Assembly: GCA_021841985.1 (NCBI GenBank)
Contig: JAKCCP010000099.1
Coordinates: forward strand, 1 to 13,840
Source of the DNA: Pseudomonadota bacterium
Lineage (GTDB): Bacteria > Pseudomonadota > Alphaproteobacteria > Acetobacterales > Acetobacteraceae
Length of the DNA stretch: 13,840 nucleotides
Direction of reading: 5' to 3'
Part shown: piece after piece, positions 1 through 4,908 of the stretch
Position numbering within the stretch: the stretch's first letter is position 1
Layout: each line of letters opens with the position of its first letter
Notes under the pieces: generated by a model
Told to the model about the DNA's origin: nothing
What the model saw: only the letters and a program-made list of their open reading frames with translations
Databases searched by the model: none
Translations under genes and position numbers: made by a program

Positions 1-646
1 GATCGAGGGACGAGGCAAAGGCGATGATGCCAAAGCGCGAGCAGCGGCCATAGGTCGGCTTCATGCCGGCGATGCCGCAGAACGACGCCGGCTGGCGGAT
101 CGAGCCGCCGGTATCCGTCCCGGTCGCGCCGAGCGCCAGCCGCGCCGCGACGGCGGCGGCCGAGCCGCCGGAGGAGCCGCCAGGCACCAGGGCCGCCGCG
201 TCCCCTGCCCGCGTCCAGGGATTCGCCACCGCGCCGAAGGCCGAGGTCATGTTGGAAGACCCCATGGCGAATTCGTCGAGATTGGTTTTGCCGACGAACA
301 CCGCGCCGGCGGCGCGCAGCCTCGCCGTCACCGTGCTTTCGTAAGGCGGGACGAAATTCTCCAGCATAAGGCTCGCGGCCGTGGTGCGCACGCCCTCGGT
401 GCAGAAAAGATCCTTGATCGCCAGCGGCAGGCCGGCGAGCGGCCCGGCCTCGCCGGCGGCATAGGCCCGATCCGCCGCCTCGGCCTGGGCCAGCGCAAGC
501 TCGGGGGTCACGGTGATGAAGGCGTTGAGGCGCGGGTTGAGTTTCTCGATCGCTTCGAGATGGGCCTCGGACAGCTCGCGGGCGGAGATTTCGCGCCGCG
601 CGAGCAACTCACGCGCGCCGGCCAGGGTGAGATCGGTGAGGCTCAT
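1..646 (-). CDS. gatA: GatA, glutamyl-tRNA(Gln)/aspartyl-tRNA(Asn) amidotransferase subunit A, 3' end beyond window
   Basis: The amidase subunit of GatCAB releases ammonia from glutamine to convert mischarged Glu-tRNA(Gln) or Asp-tRNA(Asn) to the correct aminoacyl-tRNA in the cytoplasm. The first 215 residues are visible and carry the amidase-signature Ser-cisSer-Lys triad: K78 in LAIKDLF, S158 as the first serine of GGSSGGS, and S182 in [11 protein letters not shown]. The S158-S182 spacing of 24 residues matches the family. The ATG at 646 overlaps the gatC stop in an ATGA arrangement, which fixes the start and implies translational coupling. The gene is truncated only by the window edge, since full GatA proteins are about 490 residues. 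gatB is not in view and may lie further left. The identification is secure. Confidence 0.97.
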   Translation of the reverse strand, partial: MSLTDLTLAGARELLARREISARELSEAHLEAIEKLNPRLNAFITVTPELALAQAEAADRAYAAGEAGPLAGLPLAIKDLFCTEGVRTTAASLMLENFVPPYESTVTARLRAAGAVFVGKTNLDEFAMGSSNMTSAFGAVANPWTRAGDAAALVPGGSSGGSAAAVAARLALGATGTDTGGSIRQPASFCGIAGMKPTYGRCSRFGIIAFASSLD

Positions 647-930
647 TCCACCACCTTCGGCACCACGAAATAATCGCCGGCGCGCTCGGGCGCGTTGGCG
701 AGGATTTTTTCCGGGATGCCGCCCTCCGTCACCGCGTCGTCGCGCAGCCGCAAGGCCATCCGCGCGGCGCCGGTGAGCGGTTGCACGCCCTCGACATCGA
801 GCGCGGCCAATTGCTCGACCCAGCCGAGGATGCCGTTCAGCTCGCCTTGCAGACGGGGAATGTCATCGTCGGCGATATGGATACGGGCGAGATGGGCGAT
901 GCGACGGACGGTCGCGGGGGCGAGCGGCAT
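643..930 (-). CDS. gatC: GatC, amidotransferase subunit C
   Basis: This 95-residue protein is the small stabilising subunit of GatCAB, which wraps around the GatA-GatB interface. It shows the family's N-terminal helix ([12 protein letters not shown]), the central [11 protein letters not shown] helix, a V-x-P-L-T segment near residue 50, and a C-terminal part ending in [17 protein letters not shown]. The length is normal for the family. The ATG at 930 has only a poor ribosome-binding site (AAGAGAG about ten bases upstream), but the family N-terminus fits it. It is first in a gatC-gatA operon, with the stop codon overlapping the gatA start. Sixty-six bases separate its start from that of ruvX, transcribed the other way. 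Confidence 0.96.
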   Translation of the reverse strand: MPLAPATVRRIAHLARIHIADDDIPRLQGELNGILGWVEQLAALDVEGVQPLTGAARMALRLRDDAVTEGGIPEKILANAPERAGDYFVVPKVVE

Positions 931-996
931 GGGGAAAATTCTCTCTTGGTCACTTCTGACTTGGTCTCAGCGCGGTGGCGGACCATAACGGCCGCC
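931..996. promoter_or_regulatory. Divergent intergenic region between gatC and ruvX
   Basis: The 66-bp gap must carry the start signals for both divergent genes. It holds two direct copies of TTGGTC (946-951 and 961-966), 15 bp apart. The second, with CATAAC at 984-989 after a 17-bp spacer, is a weak -35/-10 match for ruvX; it would start transcription almost at the ruvX ATG and give a nearly leaderless message. I see no convincing promoter for gatC. The assignment is tentative. Confidence 0.3.
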
Positions 997-1548
997 ATGG
1001 CGCGCAGCAACCCGAACCCGCTCGCCGAACTCCGGGCCCTCCGCGCGGCGCTCGCGCCCGGAGAGCGGCTGCTCGGCATCGATCCCGGAAGCAAGACCAT
1101 CGGCCTCGCGCTCTCGGACGTGACGCTGCTGCTCGCCTCGCCCTATGGCAGCCTCCGGCGCCGGCGCTTGGCCGACAACGCCGCCGAGATCGCCGCGATC
1201 GCGGCGCGCGAGGGCGTCGGCGGGCTGGTCGTCGGCCTGCCGCTTTCACTTGACGGCGGATTGGGCCCGGCGGCGCAGGCGGCGCGGGACTGGGCCCGCG
1301 CCTTGGCCGCGGCGGCCGGGCTCGCGCTCGCCTTCTGGGATGAGCGGCTGTCCAGCGCCGCCGTCAACCGGATGCTGATCAATGAGGCCGATCTCTCGCG
1401 CCGCAAGCGCGCCGCCAGCGTCGACCGGGTCGCCGCCGCCTATCTCCTGCAGGCGGCGCTCGACGCCAGCCGCCCAGAGGCGGCACGCACGGCGGCACGC
1501 GAGGTGGCATCGGGCCCTGAGGTCAGTGACGAACCGGCCGGCTCATGA
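997..1548 (+). CDS. ruvX: RuvX/YqgF family pre-16S rRNA nuclease (RNase H-like fold)
   Basis: The family processes the 5' end of 16S rRNA and was earlier proposed to be a Holliday-junction resolvase; that is family knowledge. Visible motifs are GIDPGSKTIGLALSD with acidic residue D29, the core strand GLVVGLPLSLDG (residues 76-87), DERLSS with E116, and SVDRVAAAYLLQ with D143. Together these give the three acidic residues of the RuvC-like active site. The protein has 183 residues, slightly longer than the usual 140-160 because of a 20-residue N-terminal lead and a variable tail. I chose ATG 997 because the frame open upstream overlaps gatC and does not resemble the family. The ribosome-binding site is weak. 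The stop overlaps that of the convergent TusA-like gene. Confidence 0.93.
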   Translation: MARSNPNPLAELRALRAALAPGERLLGIDPGSKTIGLALSDVTLLLASPYGSLRRRRLADNAAEIAAIAAREGVGGLVVGLPLSLDGGLGPAAQAARDWARALAAAAGLALAFWDERLSSAAVNRMLINEADLSRRKRAASVDRVAAAYLLQAALDASRPEAARTAAREVASGPEVSDEPAGS

Positions 1549-1854
1549 GCCAAAATTCCCGGCTTTCCTGATAAAAACGCGCGCGACCCCGTGCTCGTCC
1601 GCGGTTTCGAGGAAAACCCCATGCCCGAGCGCGGCCGCGGCGCGGGGAACATTGGCGATCGGCTCGGCGCCCTTCAATAACACCAATAATGTCTCCCCTT
1701 CCGCCATGCGATCGAGCGCCAGTCGTGTCCTGACGAACGTCATGGGACAAAGATCTCGCGTGATATCGAGGGTATGGTCGGGGGTGGGATTGCTTTTTGG
1801 CGTTTTTTCTTCAGTCATCGGCGATATGTCCATTGCGAAGTATCGGCGAACCAT
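1543..1854 (-). CDS. TusA/SirA-family sulfur carrier protein
   Basis: TusA-like proteins carry persulfide sulfur on one cysteine, for example towards tRNA thiolation or sulfur oxidation. The domain runs from LDITRDLCPMTFVRTRLALDR to the C-terminus, with the active-site cysteine in a C-P-M-T motif where classical TusA has C-P-x-P. From memory, C-P-M-T also occurs in other alphaproteobacterial family members, so it need not mean loss of function. The maximal frame gives 103 residues, but the start is uncertain: ATGs at 1854, 1833 and 1818 are possible and none has a good ribosome-binding site. The later ones would give the usual 80-95 residue protein. The gene is divergent from mucR and convergent with ruvX. 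The substrate cannot be inferred from its neighbours. Confidence 0.85.
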   Translation of the reverse strand: MVRRYFAMDISPMTEEKTPKSNPTPDHTLDITRDLCPMTFVRTRLALDRMAEGETLLVLLKGAEPIANVPRAAAALGHGVFLETADEHGVARVFIRKAGNFGS

Positions 1855-1861
1855 TTATACA
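1833..1861 (+). promoter_or_regulatory. Predicted sigma-70 promoter of mucR
   Basis: TTGCGA at 1833-1838 and TATACA at 1856-1861 are separated by exactly 17 bp, a good match to a housekeeping promoter. Transcription would begin near 1868 and leave a leader of about 28 nt that contains the Shine-Dalgarno AGGGA at 1881-1885, ten bases before the mucR ATG. The promoter lies within the 5' part of the divergent TusA-like frame. Nearby A/T-rich sequence would suit autoregulation by MucR, which is known for the family but not shown here. Confidence 0.55.
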
Positions 1862-1895
1862 GGTAGGATAATTACAAATCAGGGAAAGATCTGCC

Positions 1896-2303
1896 ATGGA
1901 GTCTAAAATTGAGCCCGGTGTGCTGGAGCTGACGGCGCGAATCGTCTCGGCGCATGTTACCAACAATTCGGTTTCGGTGGACATGCTGCCGAATTTGATT
2001 CAAGACGTTTATAAAACGCTGACCAATATCGGCAAGGAGCAGCCGGAGGTCGAGAAGCTGCAACCGGCGGTGCCGATCAAGAAATCCATCGCGCCGGATT
2101 ATATCGTCTGCCTGGAAGACGGCAAGAAGCTCAAAATGTTGCGCCGACACCTCAAGACATCCTACGGCATGACCCCGGAACAATACCGCGAGCGCTGGAA
2201 TTTGCCGCAGGATTACCCGATGGTGGCGCCGAATTACGCCCAGCACCGCTCCAGCCTCGCCAAGAAGATCGGCCTCGGCACCAAGGCGCGCGATCAGGGC
2301 TGA
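1896..2303 (+). CDS. mucR: Ros/MucR-family transcriptional regulator
   Basis: MucR proteins are alphaproteobacterial DNA-binding regulators of exopolysaccharide, motility and cell-cycle genes that bind AT-rich DNA and can oligomerise through the N-terminus. This one has 135 residues, the normal size. The N-terminal half (about 1-45) is the helical oligomerisation region. The C-terminal half is the zinc-finger domain, from DYIVCLEDGKKLK through TPEQYRERWNLP to the signature DYPMVAPNYA and a basic end. Aligned to Ros, the metal positions read C72, D75, H85 and S89; Ros has Cys, Cys, His, His. Asp at the second position is common in MucR, but Ser in place of the last His is notable. The start is supported by Shine-Dalgarno AGGGA at 1881-1885. 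It is preceded by its own promoter and followed by a stem-loop. Confidence 0.95.
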   Translation: MESKIEPGVLELTARIVSAHVTNNSVSVDMLPNLIQDVYKTLTNIGKEQPEVEKLQPAVPIKKSIAPDYIVCLEDGKKLKMLRRHLKTSYGMTPEQYRERWNLPQDYPMVAPNYAQHRSSLAKKIGLGTKARDQG

Positions 2304-2317
2304 GACGCCCATCGCGC
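2288..2317 (+). terminator. Stem-loop spanning the mucR stop codon, possible terminator or 3' stabiliser
   Basis: The arms GCGCGAT (2288-2294) and ATCGCGC (2311-2317) are perfectly complementary, with an inner GGGC/GCCC stem (2297-2300 and 2307-2310). This makes an 11-bp helix with a two-base CA bulge and a six-base loop. The mucR stop codon forms half the loop. No T-run follows, so it is not a classical intrinsic terminator; it may end transcription with Rho or protect the 3' end. Confidence 0.4.
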
Positions 2318-2358
2318 ATGGCCGGCAGGCGCCTTGCCGACCCGCTTCCCGCCCGCGC

Positions 2359-2382
2359 ATAAGGTGGGGCAATAAGGTGGGG
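2359..2382. repeat. Two-copy short direct repeat, 13-bp period
   Basis: ATAAGGTGGGG occurs at 2359-2369 and again at 2372-2382. It lies in the non-coding stretch between mucR and fur, just before the longer repeat cluster. I recognise no function. Confidence 0.6.
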
Positions 2383-2410
2383 ACGCATGAGATGAGGGCG
2401 TAAGGCCGGG

Positions 2411-2458
2411 CATGAGGTCGACAGGGCATGAGGTCGACAGGGCATGAGGTCGACAGGG
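2411..2458. repeat. Three perfect 16-bp tandem repeats upstream of fur
   Basis: CATGAGGTCGACAGGG is present three times head to tail (2411-2426, 2427-2442, 2443-2458). Each copy contains the palindrome GTCGAC. A degenerate partial copy (GCATGAGATGAGGG) lies just upstream near 2385-2398. The 16-bp unit is not a multiple of three and no gene covers it. It sits 125 bp before the fur start, so it could be a set of operators or simply a minisatellite. Confidence 0.85.
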
Positions 2459-2574
2459 GCGGGGCGGATCGGCTACGACCATGGCCGAACGCCCGGGGCC
2501 CGTCTCCGGCATCCTGTTCCGCTCCCGGCCGGACCGCCCTTTCCGCGCGGCCGCTTCCGGATGGCGGGTGACCG

Positions 2575-2578
2575 AGGA
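2575..2578 (+). promoter_or_regulatory. Shine-Dalgarno deciding the fur start
   Basis: AGGA lies four bases before the ATG at 2583. The alternative in-frame ATG at 2481 has no comparable site, which favours the shorter, family-length protein. Confidence 0.6.
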
Positions 2579-2582
2579 TCCG

Positions 2583-3035
2583 ATGGAATCGCGTATCGAA
2601 CGCCTATGCATCGAACGTCGCCTCAAAATGACCGGCCAGAGGCGGACCATCGCGCGCGTCCTCTCCGAGGCGGAAGACCACCCGGATGTCGAGGAACTCT
2701 ACCGCCGCGCCAGCGCCTTCGACGCCCGCATCTCGATCGCCACCGTCTACCGCACGGTGCGTCTCCTCGAGGAGAAAGGCATTCTGGAGCGCCGCGATTT
2801 CGGCGGCGGCCGCGCCCGCTACGAAGCGACCGCGCATGGCCACCATTATCACCTGATCGACGCCGATAGCGGCCGCGTGATCGAGTTCACCGATCCCGCC
2901 CTGGAGGCCATGCTGCACGCCCTCGCCGGCCGGCTCGGTTTCGATCTCGTCTCGATGCGACTCGAGCTTTTCGGCCGCCGCGCCGTGACCGCGGGCGATG
3001 CCGCCGACCACGCCGACGCCGAGCACCGGCGATGA
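2583..3035 (+). CDS. fur: Fur-family metal-responsive regulator with altered S1 metal site
   Basis: The 150-residue protein is full length for Fur. The winged helix covers about residues 10-80, with MTGQRRTIARVL, the recognition region ISIATVYRTVRLLEE and the wing DFGGGRARYE. The dimerisation domain follows, with HHYHLIDADSGRVIEF and a LGFDLVSMRLELFG end. Compared without gaps to E. coli Fur, the S2 site is intact (H33, E81, H88, H90, E101). The S1 site keeps H87 and E108 but has Tyr at 89 instead of Asp and Met at 125 instead of His. It lacks the HHH motif of Irr and the Cys pairs of a structural zinc site. The stop overlaps the olsB start (ATGA), so it heads a likely operon. Iron or manganese as the effector, or a different one, cannot be settled from sequence. 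Confidence 0.92.
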   Translation: MESRIERLCIERRLKMTGQRRTIARVLSEAEDHPDVEELYRRASAFDARISIATVYRTVRLLEEKGILERRDFGGGRARYEATAHGHHYHLIDADSGRVIEFTDPALEAMLHALAGRLGFDLVSMRLELFGRRAVTAGDAADHADAEHRR

Positions 3036-3862
3036 CCGCGCCCTTCCCCGTCCGCGGCAATCCCGTCCATGGTTTCGGCGAACTCCGAAGCGGCCATCTC
3101 GGCGTCCGGCTGGCCCGCACCGCGGCCGAGATCGACGCCGTCGAGGCGCTCCGCTTTCGCATCTTCTTCCAGGAAATGGGCGCCCGTCCCGCCCCCGAAA
3201 TCGCCGCCCGGCACCGCGACCGCGACCGGTTCGACGATGTCGCCGACCATCTCATCGTCGTCGATCACGCCATCGGGCCGGGGCCGGAGGGGGTGGTCGG
3301 CACCTACCGGCTGATCACCCGCGCCGCCGCCGAGGCCGCCGGCGGATTCTACTCGGCGGGCGAGTTCGATATCGGGAGGCTCATCGCCTTTCCCGGGCAC
3401 ATCCTGGAATTGGGCCGCTCCTGCGTCGATGCCGGTTATCGCGGCAGCGCCGCGATGCAATTGCTCTGGCGCGGCATCGCCGCTTACGTGTTCCTCCATC
3501 GGATCGACCTGATGTTCGGCTGCGCGAGCCTGCCCGGTACCGTGCCGGCGGCGCTGAGCGCCGAACTCACCTATCTCTATGACAACCATCTCGCGCCGCC
3601 GGCCTTGCGTCCGCGGGCCTTGCCGCATCGCTATGTCGAGATGCGCCGCTGGCCGGTCGGCGAGATCGATCCCCGCCGCATCGCCGCGCAATTGCCGCCG
3701 CTGATCAAGGGCTATCTGCGCCTTGGCGGCTTCGTCGGCGACGGCGCGGTGATCGACGACCAGTTCAACACCACCGATGTCATCGTGCTGGTCAAGACCG
3801 ATCTCGTCACCGACAAATATTACCGCCATTACGAGCGGCAATTGCGCGACGCCCTGATCTGA
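3032..3862 (+). CDS. olsB: OlsB, L-ornithine N(alpha)-acyltransferase (lyso-ornithine lipid synthase)
   Basis: OlsB transfers a 3-hydroxyacyl group from acyl-carrier protein to ornithine, the first step of ornithine-lipid synthesis at the inner membrane. The 276-residue length fits. Signature blocks are VRLARTAAEIDAVEALRFRIF near the N-terminus, FYSAGEFDIGRLI, the GNAT-like core HILELGRSCVDAGYRGS (about residues 123-139, with E126), MQLLWRGIAAY, and a C-terminal block DDQFNTTDVIVLVKT followed by YYRHYER. Translation starts at the ATG overlapping the fur stop, with almost no ribosome-binding site of its own, so it is probably coupled to fur. OlsA, which completes the lipid, is not in the window. 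A related GNAT acyltransferase acting on another amino acid cannot be excluded. Confidence 0.88.
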   Translation: MTAPFPVRGNPVHGFGELRSGHLGVRLARTAAEIDAVEALRFRIFFQEMGARPAPEIAARHRDRDRFDDVADHLIVVDHAIGPGPEGVVGTYRLITRAAAEAAGGFYSAGEFDIGRLIAFPGHILELGRSCVDAGYRGSAAMQLLWRGIAAYVFLHRIDLMFGCASLPGTVPAALSAELTYLYDNHLAPPALRPRALPHRYVEMRRWPVGEIDPRRIAAQLPPLIKGYLRLGGFVGDGAVIDDQFNTTDVIVLVKTDLVTDKYYRHYERQLRDALI

Positions 3863-3879
3863 AGGCGAAAAGACCGGCG

Positions 3880-4908
3880 ATGGCGCGTTTTCAGGTGATC
3901 ATGACCGCGCCCGGCCTCGCGCCGGCGGCACGCGCGCTCTTGGAGGCGGCCGGTTGTGCCGTGCATCTGATGCCGCCCTATCCGGACGCGCGGGCGATCG
4001 CGGCGCTGGCGCGCGAGATCGACGCCGATGCCATTCTCTGCCGCCAGGGACGGGTCGATGCCGAGGTGATGGCGGCGGCGCCGAAGCTCAAGATCATCGC
4101 CCGCCACGGGGTCGGCGTCGATGAGGTGGATGTCGCGGCGGCGCAGGCGCGGGGGATTCTCGTGACCAACGCGCCGGGCTCGAACGCGCGCGCGGTCGCC
4201 GAGCACACGCTCGCCCTCATTCTTGCTTTGGTGAAAGAGCTGAAGCCGCTCGGCGCGGTGATCGCCGGCGGCTTCTGGCGGGGGGCGGCGGGCGCGGTCG
4301 GCGATGTCGCCGGCAAACGCCTCGGCCTGGTCGGATTCGGGGCGACCGGGCGCGAGGTCGCGCGGCTCGCCGGCGCCTTCGGGATGCGGGTTTTCGCCCA
4401 GACCCCGGGGACGGCGCCGCTCGCCGGGGCCGAGCGGGTCGCCGATTTGCCGAGCCTCCTCGCCAACGCCGATATCCTTTCGCTCCATTGCCCGTTGCGC
4501 CCGGAAACCCGGCATCTGATCGACGCCGCGGCGATCGCGCGGCTTCCCGCCGGCGCCTTCGTCATCAACACCGCGCGCGGCGGGCTGATCGACGAGGTGG
4601 CGCTCCGCGAGGCGCTCGATCGCGGCCATCTCGCCGGCGCCGCCCTCGACGTCTTCGAGGACGAGCCGCCGCCGGCCGATGCCGCGCTCCGCGATCATCC
4701 GCGCCTGATCGCGACCCCCCATGTCGCCGGGGTGACACCGCTCGCCTTCGAGCGCATGGGGGTGATGGCGGCGGAATGCATCGTCGCCGCGCTCACCGGC
4801 GGCATCGTGCCGGAGGCGCGGGTCGTCATCGTGCCGGAGGCGCGGGTCGTCGTCAGGCCGGAGGCGCGGGTCGTCACCGTGCCGCCGGAGCGGGTGGCCG
4901 GAAGGTGA
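3880..4908 (+). CDS. D-isomer-specific 2-hydroxyacid dehydrogenase (phosphoglycerate dehydrogenase-like)
   Basis: This is an NAD-dependent dehydrogenase of 342 residues in the short form, without the ACT regulatory domain of SerA. The Rossmann motif G152-x-G154-xx-G157 sits in LGLVGFGATGREV. The catalytic set is R233 (NTARGGLID), E262 (FEDEP) and H281 (ATPHVAG). The substrate may be 3-phosphoglycerate or another 2-hydroxyacid; the sequence does not decide. It starts 17 bp after olsB, with GAAGG upstream, and its stop overlaps the lnt start. The C-terminus is odd: after GGIVPEARVV, where the fold should end, three 24-bp repeats add PEARVV-type octapeptides. A role linked to ornithine lipid is not evident, and position in the operon may only reflect packing. 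Confidence 0.87.
   Translation: MARFQVIMTAPGLAPAARALLEAAGCAVHLMPPYPDARAIAALAREIDADAILCRQGRVDAEVMAAAPKLKIIARHGVGVDEVDVAAAQARGILVTNAPGSNARAVAEHTLALILALVKELKPLGAVIAGGFWRGAAGAVGDVAGKRLGLVGFGATGREVARLAGAFGMRVFAQTPGTAPLAGAERVADLPSLLANADILSLHCPLRPETRHLIDAAAIARLPAGAFVINTARGGLIDEVALREALDRGHLAGAALDVFEDEPPPADAALRDHPRLIATPHVAGVTPLAFERMGVMAAECIVAALTGGIVPEARVVIVPEARVVVRPEARVVTVPPERVAGR
4807..4878 (+). repeat. Three 24-bp in-frame tandem repeats at the 3' end of the dehydrogenase gene
   Basis: Three units (4807-4830, 4831-4854, 4855-4878) share the core GCCGGAGGCGCGGGTCGTC. They encode VPEARVVI, VPEARVVV and RPEARVVT. A degenerate fourth unit (VPPERVAG) follows. Because 24 is a multiple of three, copy changes would leave the frame open, including the frame of lnt, which begins 26 bp downstream. 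Confidence 0.85.

Larger units (their letters stand above)
2304..2582. other. Intergenic region between mucR and fur
   Basis: These 279 bp hold the distal arm of the mucR stem-loop, an imperfect palindrome (GGCAGGCGCCTTGCC, 2325-2339), two sets of tandem repeats, and about 120 bp with no recognised feature. An open frame in phase with fur starts at 2481 but reads as low-complexity Arg/Pro-rich sequence. I found no clear sigma-70 promoter, although the fur operon must start here or upstream. Confidence 0.5.

Noticed and set aside
2411..2458. CRISPR array
   Set aside because: The repeats are contiguous with no spacers, only 16 bp, and no cas gene is near.
2481..2582. 34-residue N-terminal extension of Fur
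   Set aside because: It is absent from the family, is low complexity, and a better Shine-Dalgarno lies before the ATG at 2583.
2583..3035. Irr-type heme-responsive regulator
   Set aside because: The HHH heme motif and the N-terminal heme regulatory motif are missing; the domain follows Fur/Mur.
2849..3841. Minus-strand open frame of 330 codons opposite fur and olsB
   Set aside because: It has no recognisable motif and both plus-strand genes are certain.
4488..4904. N-terminal extension of lnt inside the dehydrogenase gene
   Set aside because: The extension is Arg-rich antisense-like sequence; the GTG at 4905 gives the normal Lnt length and a tight overlap with the upstream gene.
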